A DNA stretch of 8,119 nt from JBHPCZ01 sp042573625. Its GTDB lineage: Bacteria > Desulfobacterota > Desulfobacteria > Desulfobacterales > UBA11574. Made by a program: the position numbers and the translations under genes. Shown here piece by piece: positions 1-6,599 of the stretch (position 1 is its first letter; every line of letters starts with the position of its first letter). Below the pieces are notes generated by a model. That model was not told where the DNA came from, did not search any database, and saw only the letters and a list, made by a program, of their open reading frames with translations. The stretch spans positions 1 through 8,119 of the forward strand of contig JBHPCZ010000138.1 of assembly GCA_042573625.1 (NCBI GenBank). The letters are read 5' to 3'.

Positions 1-5
1 TAACA

Positions 6-27
6 AATCGCATCCTTTTTTGCGATT
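6..27. other. Small inverted repeat (7-bp stem) near the left edge
   Basis: The arms AATCGCA (6-12) and TGCGATT (21-27) are perfect reverse complements around an 8-base T-rich loop. An 8-base palindrome, AGGCGCCT, follows at 31-38 and runs into a short T stretch. This could be the terminator of a gene lying left of the window, but there is no clean T tract directly after the 7-bp stem. The function is therefore uncertain. Confidence 0.35.
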
Positions 28-128
28 GGGAGGCGCCTTTTAGATGATTCTCAAGTAACCATGAATTTTCGCTATTCTTATGATGATCTATATATTGTGT
101 TCTATCCTACCGTCTATCACGATTGATC

Positions 129-132
129 GGAG
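129..132 (+). promoter_or_regulatory. Ribosome binding site of the sensor kinase
   Basis: GGAG lies nine bases before the ATG at 142, a normal Shine-Dalgarno distance. It supports the start at 142. No convincing -35/-10 pair could be fixed in the AT-rich stretch 60-125. Confidence 0.6.
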
Positions 133-141
133 ATTTTACTA

Positions 142-2883
142 ATGGCTGAAAAACCAACCTATGAAGAATTAGAACAAAGAGTTAAAGAGCTTGGGGAACA
201 ATCAATTAAGCTCAAACTGATCGAAGAAGAACTGCACGATAAAGATAAACATCTACAATCAATCTTGGAGAGTGCTGACGGTTTTGCAATTTATCGATTG
301 ATTGTTGATAAAAAAGATCCATACTTCTTGAGAACAACTTTTGTTAGTCCATCAATCAGAGACATACTTGGCTGTGAACCGGAAAATTTTTCTTCTGCAA
401 CTTATTTTTCCAATATTCACCCGGATGATTTGGCAAGGGTTGAACAGGCTAATGAAAAAGCCTTTGAGACCAACAGGTTTGATGAAATTTGCCGATACTA
501 TAACTCCATAAAAAAACAATGGATTTGGATACATGCTATTTCAACCGGCGTAGTTGATAATGAAGGACAAATTTCACATGTAAATGGTATCTTTATTGAT
601 ATAACAGAGCAAAAAGAAGCTGAGAAATCGTTGCGCAGAAGTGAAGAGCACTTGAGATCTCTCATGGAAAGTGCCACAAATTTTGCCGTATTCCAGCTTG
701 TCAGTGATGAAACTAACCCTCATCGGCTCAAGGTTAACTTTGTAAGCCCCTCAGTTAAAGATATTTTGGGCATTCCAGAACCAATGAAATTTGAAACTTG
801 GTTTGAAAGCATGCATCCCGATGATATAGAAAGGATTACCCAAGCTAATCAGCGGGCATTCAAAACACTTAGGTTCGATGAGGAGTACCGGACGTATAAC
901 CGCAAAAAAGGTGAATGGCGCTGGATACATGCCATTTCAACAGGGGGTGCCGATAAAAAGGGGTGGAACAAATATGTTAACGGCATTTTACTGGATATTA
1001 CTGACCGTAAGCAGGTTGCGGAAGCGCTGCTGAAAAGTGAGGATAAGTACCGAAGCATATTTGAAAACATTAATGATATTTATTACCGAGCAGGCCTTGA
1101 TGGCAACCTGATTACGGTGAGCCCATCCGGGGCAAGGCTTTTGGGTTATGACAGCATTGAGGAAATGATTGGGAAAAATATTGCAGAAGATTTTTATGCA
1201 AACCCACAGGATCGGGAACATTTTAAAAAAGAAATTGTTAAACATGGAAAAATCATATTTCAGGGCATCCTGAAACGAAAAGATGGGGCAATGATTGCTA
1301 CAGAAACCAATTCTCGCCTTGTTTACGATCAGACAGGGAAGCCTATAGCTGTAGAGGGTATAATTAGAGATGTGACCGAGCGAGTGAAGGCCGACGAGAT
1401 GCTTCGGGAGAGTGAGGCGCGTTTCAGAGATACAGCTACGATGTTACCTTCAGTAATTGTTGAGTATGGTCTTGATAAAACTCTTACCTATGTTAACCCA
1501 CATGGATATAAGCTGGCAGGTTATGTACCTGAAGATTTTGAAGAAGGTTTTAGCGTTTTACGGTTGGTAGCCCCGGAAGAGCATGCGAAACACTATGAGC
1601 GTATTCAAAGGATGATGCAAGGGGAACAAATACCTCCAACTGAGTATCGCTTGTTACGTAAAGATGGTTCAACCTTTTGGGGTCTTGTAACTTCCAGTCT
1701 GATTCATAAGGATGGAAAGGTAGCAGGAGTACGCACTTACGCCATAGATATCAGCAAGCGCAAGGAGGCGGAGGAGGCGCTGCGGAAAAGTGAGGAGACC
1801 CTTGAGGCAATTCTCGCCACCTCTCCAGTTGGGATTGGTTTCGCCCAGGACCGGATCATAAAGTGGGGTAACAAAACCATATACAGCATGCTGGGCTATG
1901 AGGAAGGCTCCCTCGAAGGGAGAAACGTCAGGGTAGCCTATTCAGATGATGAAGAGTATGAGCGTGTCGGCCGTGAGCTGTACTCGAATGGACAAGTGGA
2001 GAGCAAGTGGGTTCGCAAGGATGGGAGGGTCTTTGATTGCCACGTTCAGGTGAACCCACTTAACCCACCGGATATTTCCAAAGGGAGCATTATAGCTGCG
2101 GTGGACATCACCGATCGCAAGCAGGCAGAGGAGGAGTTGAGAAAAGCTCACGGTGAGTTGGAAAATCGGGTAAAGAAACGTACTGCCGATTTAGCAAGAG
2201 CAAACAAACAGCTAAAAAAGGAAATAGAGGGCCGAAAGCTTGTAGAAGATCAGATCTCTGCATCGCTGAGAGAGAAAGAAGTGCTCTTAAGCGAAGTACA
2301 CCATCGCGTCAAAAACAACTTTGAAATTATTTCAAGCCTTCTCGATTTGAGCAGTATGCAAATGGAAAATCGGAAAATTCAAAATCTATGTGAAGGCGCA
2401 CAGGCCAGAATCCATTCCATGGCCCTGATTCACACCCAACTTTATCAATCTGACAGGTTCGACCAGGTCGATATGGGAAGGCATATCCAGGAACTGGCGG
2501 AACATCTTTCTCAAACCTATAAAGGGAATGAAAGGTTGCTTACTACGATTATAGAACCTTCGAAAGTCTATCTTTCTCTAAACCAGGCGATTCCATGTGC
2601 CTTAGTGTTGAATGAACTGATTACCAATGCATTCAAACATGCCTTTCAAGAACAGGAGAAGGGAACGGTCTATATTTCCATCAATAATTCAACCGGCAAT
2701 ACCATCCAAATAAGCGTCAAGGACGATGGTAGGGGTATTCCTGATGGTGTCGATCTTAACAACGCAACTGGCCTTGGACTAAAACTGACAAAACAGTTGA
2801 TTGTTGGTCAACTAAAAGGAGAAATACGTTTCAACATTGATAATGGAACAGCATTTCATATAGAGTTCAAGAAGGTTGCATGA
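142..2883 (+). CDS. Soluble five-PAS sensor histidine kinase, HisKA_2/HATPase type
   Basis: This is a cytoplasmic sensor kinase that would autophosphorylate on histidine and pass the phosphate to an unidentified response regulator. No membrane segment or signal peptide is visible. Residues 1-37 form a charged coiled-coil start. Five PAS/PAC units follow, at about 38-160, 172-291, 303-414, 424-540 and 552-660, each closing on a D[IV][TS]xR/Q-type motif and a short RK-rich helical linker. A coiled coil at about 661-712 leads into the HisKA_2 domain, with motif EVHHRVKNN at 718-726 and H721 the likely phosphoacceptor. The HATPase shows an N box (NELITNAFKHA, N829), a G1 box (DDGRG, 861-865) and a G2 box (TGLGL, 876-880). 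All key catalytic residues are present, so it should be active. HisKA_2 kinases are usually soluble, and their partner is often encoded elsewhere; none is seen here. The first two PAS domains are near-duplicates. The signal sensed cannot be told. The gene ends with tandem stops TGA TAA and is convergent with the transporter operon. Confidence 0.93.
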   Translation: MAEKPTYEELEQRVKELGEQSIKLKLIEEELHDKDKHLQSILESADGFAIYRLIVDKKDPYFLRTTFVSPSIRDILGCEPENFSSATYFSNIHPDDLARVEQANEKAFETNRFDEICRYYNSIKKQWIWIHAISTGVVDNEGQISHVNGIFIDITEQKEAEKSLRRSEEHLRSLMESATNFAVFQLVSDETNPHRLKVNFVSPSVKDILGIPEPMKFETWFESMHPDDIERITQANQRAFKTLRFDEEYRTYNRKKGEWRWIHAISTGGADKKGWNKYVNGILLDITDRKQVAEALLKSEDKYRSIFENINDIYYRAGLDGNLITVSPSGARLLGYDSIEEMIGKNIAEDFYANPQDREHFKKEIVKHGKIIFQGILKRKDGAMIATETNSRLVYDQTGKPIAVEGIIRDVTERVKADEMLRESEARFRDTATMLPSVIVEYGLDKTLTYVNPHGYKLAGYVPEDFEEGFSVLRLVAPEEHAKHYERIQRMMQGEQIPPTEYRLLRKDGSTFWGLVTSSLIHKDGKVAGVRTYAIDISKRKEAEEALRKSEETLEAILATSPVGIGFAQDRIIKWGNKTIYSMLGYEEGSLEGRNVRVAYSDDEEYERVGRELYSNGQVESKWVRKDGRVFDCHVQVNPLNPPDISKGSIIAAVDITDRKQAEEELRKAHGELENRVKKRTADLARANKQLKKEIEGRKLVEDQISASLREKEVLLSEVHHRVKNNFEIISSLLDLSSMQMENRKIQNLCEGAQARIHSMALIHTQLYQSDRFDQVDMGRHIQELAEHLSQTYKGNERLLTTIIEPSKVYLSLNQAIPCALVLNELITNAFKHAFQEQEKGTVYISINNSTGNTIQISVKDDGRGIPDGVDLNNATGLGLKLTKQLIVGQLKGEIRFNIDNGTAFHIEFKKVA

Positions 2884-2908
2884 TAAGGGAAAGGCCTTCG
2901 ATGTTTGA

Positions 2909-2925
2909 GTATTGTGAAACAATAC
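2909..2925. repeat. Perfect 7-bp hairpin after the kinase gene
   Basis: GTATTGT (2909-2915) and ACAATAC (2919-2925) pair perfectly around the triloop GAA. The hairpin lies about 25 bases past the kinase stop. No T tract follows, so it fits an mRNA 3' stabiliser or protein site better than an intrinsic terminator. Confidence 0.45.
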
Positions 2926-2992
2926 AACAGGCTTTCAACACAGCATTCGGACATTAGGTGGGATTTTGAAACTGGTTTTAGTTAGTGCCCAT

Positions 2993-3009
2993 CCATAAAT
3001 GGTCTTTTT
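2993..3009 (+). terminator. Weak terminator-like hairpin downstream of the kinase
   Basis: CCAT (2993-2996) pairs with ATGG (2999-3002) and is followed at once by TCTTTTT (3003-3009). The stem is only 4 bp with a 2-base loop, so it would be poor alone. It is recorded because the T stretch is correctly placed for the plus-strand transcript. Confidence 0.25.
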
Positions 3010-3031
3010 GCCCAATTTCTGTGTTATGCTC

Positions 3032-3106
3032 AAAAAATAATCCTCGGAATATCAATCATATGCACCCCAAGGGCATTTCCTGCGGGGCACCTGCGGTTAT
3101 TTTTTT
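3032..3106. terminator. Candidate bidirectional terminator between convergent genes
   Basis: AAAAAATAA (3032-3040) is the exact reverse complement of TTATTTTTT (3097-3105). The arms enclose a GC-rich inner part in which CCCC (3064-3067) can pair with GGGG (3083-3086), with a short AGG/CCT stem inside it. Each strand therefore ends the structure in a U-rich arm, as expected for a terminator shared by the kinase (+) and the ATPase gene (-). The inner stem has bulges and the loop is large, so efficiency is uncertain. Confidence 0.45.
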
Positions 3107-3151
3107 CGCATGCCTTGATATAGAACAAAAATCCTCATTTCTGGATAGACA

Positions 3152-4237
3152 CTAGTCAGACAGGATCATACATTTATCCGGATTTAAATACAGATGAAGT
3201 TCCTCTCCTTCTTCCTGCGGCAAGATATGCGAAACCTGCACCCGGATCATGTTGCCGTTCACGTTTACGAAAAAGAATAGGAAGTTGCCCAGGTATGCCT
3301 TGTGGGCAATGGTACCCTTGAACAGGTTCTCCATGTTTTGAGTGGGTTCCGTAATAATTTCAACATCTTCAGGGCGTATGGATGCATACACTTTATCCCC
3401 CGGTGTTGTTGCCGTGATGCCGGACGTCTTGCACAGCATCTTCTCGGCAAATTCGGTGCGGACGTAAACCGAATCCGTATCCGGGACGACCTGGACGATC
3501 TCCCCGGACATAAAGTTCATGGTGCCGATAAAATCGGCGACAAACCTGTTGGCCGGCTTTTCATAAATCTCCTCCGGAGTGCCGATTTGCACCACGTTTC
3601 CCGAATCCATGATGGCGATTCGATCAGAGATCACCATCGCCTCCGCCTGGTCGTGGGTCACATAGACCGATGTGATGCCCATACGTCTGACCAGGCTCTT
3701 GATTTCAAATCTCAACTCTTCTCTGAGTTTGGCATCCAGGTTGCTCAGCGGTTCATCCAACAGCAGTACTTTGGGGTTACTCACCAGCGCGCGAGCGAGC
3801 GCCACCCGTTGCTGCTGCCCGCCGCTCAATTGAGCCGGATACCGATCTTCCAGGCCATCCAAACCCACCAATTCCAATATCTGTTGCGCCTTCTTCTGGA
3901 TATCCCGCTTGGGCATCTTCTCGATTTTCAAGCCGTAAATGATATTTTTGTACACCTTCATATGCGGCCATACGGCATAGTTCTGGAACACCATGCCGAT
4001 GCCCCTTTTAGACGGCTGTACAAATCCTTTGGAAAGCATCGGCTTGCCGTCTATAATGATATCCCCCTCTTCCGGTATTTCCAGTCCCGCGATGCAGCGC
4101 AAGGTGGTTGTTTTTCCGCATCCGCTGGGTCCTAACAGCGTCAGTAATTCACCCTCGTTCACTTCAAGCTGTATGTGATTGACTGCCACAACTTTCTTAA
4201 AGCGCTTGAACAAATTTTTTATCTCTATAAAAGCCAT
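3152..4237 (-). CDS. ABC importer ATP-binding protein, FbpC/PotA/MalK-type
   Basis: This is the cytoplasmic ATPase that powers the adjacent permease. The 361-residue protein begins at the ATG at 4237, where AAGGAGA lies eight bases upstream. The open frame extends to an ATG at 4318, but those 27 extra residues lack a ribosome site and precede the family's normal start (MAFIEIKNLFKRF). The motifs are all present: Walker A GPSGCGKT at 36-43, Q-loop Q85 in VFQNYAVWPH, signature LSGGQ at 137-141, Walker B KVLLLDE ending at E162, D-loop SNLD at 165-168 and switch H195 in VTHDQAEAM. Residues after about 240 form the regulatory/TOBE-type domain, with the characteristic SIRPEDVEI segment. The length matches the COG3842 family, whose members serve iron, polyamine, thiamine, phosphonate or sugar uptake. 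The ATPase alone does not reveal the substrate. It is the last gene of the leftward locus, but 380 bases separate it from the permease, so it may depend on read-through or its own promoter. Confidence 0.95.
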   Translation of the reverse strand: MAFIEIKNLFKRFKKVVAVNHIQLEVNEGELLTLLGPSGCGKTTTLRCIAGLEIPEEGDIIIDGKPMLSKGFVQPSKRGIGMVFQNYAVWPHMKVYKNIIYGLKIEKMPKRDIQKKAQQILELVGLDGLEDRYPAQLSGGQQQRVALARALVSNPKVLLLDEPLSNLDAKLREELRFEIKSLVRRMGITSVYVTHDQAEAMVISDRIAIMDSGNVVQIGTPEEIYEKPANRFVADFIGTMNFMSGEIVQVVPDTDSVYVRTEFAEKMLCKTSGITATTPGDKVYASIRPEDVEIITEPTQNMENLFKGTIAHKAYLGNFLFFFVNVNGNMIRVQVSHILPQEEGEELHLYLNPDKCMILSD

Positions 4238-4245
4238 CCAACTTG

Positions 4246-4252
4246 TCTCCTT
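4246..4252 (-). promoter_or_regulatory. Shine-Dalgarno that fixes the ATPase start
   Basis: On the minus strand this reads AAGGAGA, eight bases before the ATG at 4237. It is the evidence for choosing that start over the upstream in-frame ATG at 4318. Confidence 0.8.
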
Positions 4253-4314
4253 AAATGATCGCTCAATCTGCGAGGTACCATAAATGCGCGTTACACATGC
4301 CCGACTTATTACCC

Positions 4315-4508
4315 TCATCGAAGATTTTTGCCCGGTTTTCTCACGAGGCTGAGCGACTCAGGAACAAGACATTTCAGGCCGAAGGCGTAGTATTTTACTT
4401 CGAGGGCTGAATAACACAGACGCCGAAGGAGTCATGCCGAAGGCACTGTGTTGCTCAGCCTCGCCTTTGGTGAAGAATTTGTTTTTTAGCGTTACGATAT
4501 TCATCGAA
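4315..4508. repeat. 8-base direct repeats flanking the palindromic element
   Basis: TCATCGAA occurs at 4315-4322 and again at 4501-4508, bracketing 178 bases that contain the palindromic element. This is the layout of a target-site duplication around a small non-autonomous insertion. The match is short, and the outer ends of the enclosed segment do not form clear terminal inverted repeats, so chance cannot be excluded. Confidence 0.35.
4344..4463. repeat. Palindromic intergenic element with 11-bp arms and GCCGAAGG repeats
   Basis: CGAGGCTGAGC (4344-4354) is the perfect reverse complement of GCTCAGCCTCG (4453-4463). The right arm can pair instead with an internal copy: AACACAG (4413-4419) matches CTGTGTT (4446-4452), and the neighbouring CGAGG-G-CTGA (4401-4410) matches TCAGCCTCG with one bulge. 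Smaller hairpins are CTGAG-CGA-CTCAG (4349-4361) and TGCC-GAA-GGCA (4435-4445). GCCGAAGG occurs three times (4378, 4422, 4436). This is typical of a structured REP/MITE-like intergenic repeat or a folded RNA segment. There is no coding potential. Confidence 0.65.
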
Positions 4509-4617
4509 ACAGAAGCTCTTTAATCAAAGGCATCCGGGTTTAATATAATCTCCTGATTTTAGGAAGTTTCTTTTTTGTTTTCAAAACCAAAAATAAATTC
4601 TTCATGAGAAATGCGGG

Positions 4618-6294
4618 TTACGTGCCGCCGGGACCCCAGGCCGCTTTGAGGACCCCCCCGCTGATTCTTGCGATGATCAGCAGAAGAATAAAGGTGATCA
4701 CAATCATCAGAAAAGCCATGGCAGCGGCGATGCCGAACTCCATGCCGCGGTGCCAGTTCAAATAGATTCCGATGGGCAAGGTTTCCCATCCGCCGCGATA
4801 AAGGAATATCGCGGTAGAAATTTCCTGAAACGCCATGATGAAAAACATCACGACGCCGACGAGTACCCCTTTGATCAGCAGCGGCAAAGATATATAGAAA
4901 AAAGTTCTGAGTTTGCCCGCGCCCGATACTTCGGAAGCCTCCTCGAGGGAAACATCCAGCTGCAAGTAGGAGGAATGCGCCATCCGCAAAAAGTACGGGA
5001 GCCGCCGTGCAAAGAGGGCCAGCGGCATGATGATCCAATACGTGGCCAGGGGGATCTTGTCCCAAAATGCCAAGAGATAACTCACGGCGACCGCCATACC
5101 CGGGAAAGCCAGCATCAGGGTGATCACGAAGTCGAGGGCATTTCTCCCCGGAACACGGGTGCGGACGATGAGATAGGCGGCCGGAAGCCCGAAGGCGATT
5201 CCGAAAAGCAAAGCGATTCCGCTGAAGACAAAGGAGTTTTTTATCAAAAGCGGGGATTCCATAAGGATTACCCTGAAATTTTCGAGGGTCCAATAGGTTG
5301 GAAGCGGCTCGAGGACCCATCTTCTGGAAAAAGCGGCCAGCCCCAGCACCGTCGGAATCAGCAGGACGAGGGCGGCGATAAAACCCATGTACAGATACGA
5401 GACCACTGTCATCACCGGGCCGGGGTCGATCACTCTTCCTTCAGACGTTGTCCCTTTGGAGAGACCGGTATACTTTTTCCGTTCAACCCACCACCTGACG
5501 ATCAAAAAGAGGGAAATGCAAACAACGGAAGAAACGACCACCGCCACGATTCCCATGTACTTGCGATGCATGTCGGTAAAGTGATAGGCGATGTTGATAT
5601 ACGCAATCGAAGGGAGAAAGTCCACCTGCCCCAAAATCATCGGCGTGAGCCAGTCCGTAAAAGGCCACAGGAATACGATGACAGCGCCGGCCAGATAGGT
5701 TGGCGTGCAGAGCGGCAACGTGACGGTGAGGAATCTCCAAAAACCGCTCGCGCCCTCGATTTCGGCGGCTTCTTCAAAGCAGGGGTCTATGGTGGTGAAA
5801 CCTGCGGCAAGACTCAGGACGATAAACGGGAGCATGTGCAGGGATTGCACGAAAACCAGACCGTGCAGCCCGTAGATGAAATTTATGGGCGCCTTGATCA
5901 GTCCCGATTCCGTGAGGAGCAGGTTCAGCGTTCCGAACCTGCCGAAAAAGATGATAAATGCAAATACGCCGGCGTAAGCGGGCAGCACAATCGGCAACAG
6001 GATCAGGGCGGTGAAAATAGTCTTCCCCCGCTGTCTGTATCTTGCCAGAATGTACGCCAGGGGTATTCCGAACAGGGTGGTCGTCAGGAGCACCAGTGTG
6101 CTCAAAAGCAAGGTATTTCCAAAGGTTTTAAGATAATAGGTGTCTTGGAAGAATTCCAGGTAATTGGTTAGCCCCGTGCCGCCGGTCGCGGAGATCTTGA
6201 AGCTTTCCAGCACCAGAATTGACAGCGGATACAGCACGAGAAAGGCAATGACCGACCACAGGAGTGTTGCCAGAAAGGTATTTCCGCGAGACAT
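4618..6294 (-). CDS. Fused two-domain ABC importer permease, FbpB/ThiP-type
   Basis: This inner-membrane channel is part of an iron-type ABC importer. At 558 residues with about 12 hydrophobic segments it is two permease modules in one chain, which matches COG1178 members. The first module (about 1-280) has membrane segments near 10-30, 58-83, 93-115, 139-161, 198-220 and 250-270. Its EAA loop begins at E174 (EEAAEIEGA, followed by a TLPL motif). The second module begins near 295, and its EAA loop starts at E451 (EEASEVSGAG, followed by SLPLL). Both loops keep the conserved Glu-Ala and Gly, so each half can contact an ATPase subunit. The start at 6294 (MSRGNTFLA) gives a normal short cytoplasmic N-terminus. 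It is preceded by only a modest ribosome site, AAAGGGA, six bases upstream. The gene lies 305 bases after the binding-protein gene, with a terminator-like hairpin between them. FbpB, ThiP and AfuB are all of this build, so the substrate is not determined. Confidence 0.94.
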   Translation of the reverse strand: MSRGNTFLATLLWSVIAFLVLYPLSILVLESFKISATGGTGLTNYLEFFQDTYYLKTFGNTLLLSTLVLLTTTLFGIPLAYILARYRQRGKTIFTALILLPIVLPAYAGVFAFIIFFGRFGTLNLLLTESGLIKAPINFIYGLHGLVFVQSLHMLPFIVLSLAAGFTTIDPCFEEAAEIEGASGFWRFLTVTLPLCTPTYLAGAVIVFLWPFTDWLTPMILGQVDFLPSIAYINIAYHFTDMHRKYMGIVAVVVSSVVCISLFLIVRWWVERKKYTGLSKGTTSEGRVIDPGPVMTVVSYLYMGFIAALVLLIPTVLGLAAFSRRWVLEPLPTYWTLENFRVILMESPLLIKNSFVFSGIALLFGIAFGLPAAYLIVRTRVPGRNALDFVITLMLAFPGMAVAVSYLLAFWDKIPLATYWIIMPLALFARRLPYFLRMAHSSYLQLDVSLEEASEVSGAGKLRTFFYISLPLLIKGVLVGVVMFFIMAFQEISTAIFLYRGGWETLPIGIYLNWHRGMEFGIAAAMAFLMIVITFILLLIIARISGGVLKAAWGPGGT

Positions 6295-6317
6295 GTTCGA
6301 TCCCTTTATTTTGCCAT

Positions 6318-6375
6318 AAAAAACCTGGCTCTCTGGTCCTCAGGCTCGTAGAGCCTACACCTTGGAGGGCCAGGT
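6318..6375 (-). terminator. Terminator-like hairpin between binding-protein and permease genes
   Basis: Read on the minus strand, ACCTGGC (6375-6369) pairs with GCCAGGT (6329-6323), and the transcript then runs into six Ts (6323-6318, of which the first is also the last stem base). Inside, AGGCTC-TAC-GAGCCT (6356-6342) makes a second perfect 6-bp stem with a triloop. It lies just upstream of the permease ribosome site. In binding-protein operons such a partial terminator is a known way to make far more binding protein than permease. A 5' hairpin (6376-6393) abuts the left arm, so an attenuator is possible but not shown. Confidence 0.55.
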
Positions 6376-6416
6376 CAGAGTTTTCCGGCTCTGCCTGAAG
6401 AATCACTGCAGAAGTT

Positions 6417-6497
6417 TAAAGTGAGCTAAAGTTAAGGAATTCTGCCAATTATATAAAATCAGCGGAGCGAAGCGACTCCTTAACTTTAGGCACTTTA
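6417..6497. repeat. Long perfect palindrome (13-bp plus 7-bp stem)
   Basis: CTAAAGTTAAGGA (6426-6438) is the exact reverse complement of TCCTTAACTTTAG (6477-6489). After a small internal loop (AG against G), the pairing resumes with TAAAGTG (6417-6423) and CACTTTA (6491-6497). The 38-base centre contains an AT-rich part and a GC-rich GCGGAGCGAAGCG part. The size and symmetry fit a REP/MITE-like intergenic repeat or a strong RNA hairpin. No T tract follows directly on either strand. Confidence 0.7.
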
Positions 6498-6520
6498 GAT
6501 CACTTTAGACACTTTTAACT
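6481..6520. repeat. Four degenerate 10-base tandem repeats
   Basis: The stretch reads as TAACTTTAGG, CACTTTAGAT, CACTTTAGAC and ACTTTTAACT, one per helical turn. The first units overlap the right arm of the neighbouring palindrome, and the left arm carries the inverse, TAAAGTG and CTAAAG. The phasing suggests repeated protein-binding half-sites or repeat decay. Confidence 0.5.
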
Positions 6521-6599
6521 TTTACGGCTTTAAGCAAAACTGCCCCTTCCAGGGATTAATCCAAAACCGGCCCCTTTGGGGTAGGATATTTATTGGCTG

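Larger units (their letters stand above)
4238..4617. other. 380-base gap between permease and ATPase genes
   Basis: No coding region is supported here. The gap holds the ATPase ribosome site (4246-4252), a palindromic element (4344-4463) with three GCCGAAGG copies, and the direct repeat TCATCGAA on both sides of it. Such a gap is unusual inside a three-gene ABC operon, where genes normally overlap or nearly touch. A minus-strand promoter for the ATPase could lie at about 4490-4540 (a TTGATT-like box is present), but its -10 match is poor and I do not call it. Confidence 0.6.
6295..6599. other. 305-base gap between binding-protein and permease genes
   Basis: No protein-coding region is supported. 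Reading in the direction of transcription (right to left), the gap has a small CCCC-TTT-GGGG hairpin (6571-6581) near the binding-protein stop and the palindrome GGATTAATCC (6553-6562). Then come a run of 10-base CACTTTAGA-type repeats, a large palindrome (6417-6497), a minor hairpin CAGAG/CTCTG (6376-6393) and a terminator-like hairpin with a T tract (6318-6375). Two similar stretches, AAAACTGCCCCTT and AAAACCGGCCCCTT, lie at about 6537 and 6564. Confidence 0.6.

Noticed and set aside
3302..4135. 277-codon open frame on the plus strand opposite the ATPase
   Set aside because: It is an antisense shadow of an ATPase with every ABC motif intact, and its composition is unlike a real protein.
4238..4318. 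Longer ATPase start at the ATG at 4318
   Set aside because: It adds 27 residues with no family match, while the ATG at 4237 has a good ribosome site at the right distance.
4750..6171. 473-codon open frame on the plus strand opposite the permease
   Set aside because: It is the antisense shadow of a clear 558-residue permease. The translation is rich in His, Gln, Arg, Asp and Gly with no recognisable fold and no ribosome site.
6481..6520. CRISPR-like repeats
   Set aside because: Units are only 10 bases long and contiguous, without spacers, and there is no cas gene in the window.
6571..6581. Terminator directly after the binding-protein gene (CCCC-TTT-GGGG)
   Set aside because: The stem is only 4 bp and the minus-strand T run does not follow directly. 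The hairpin at 6318-6375 is the better candidate.
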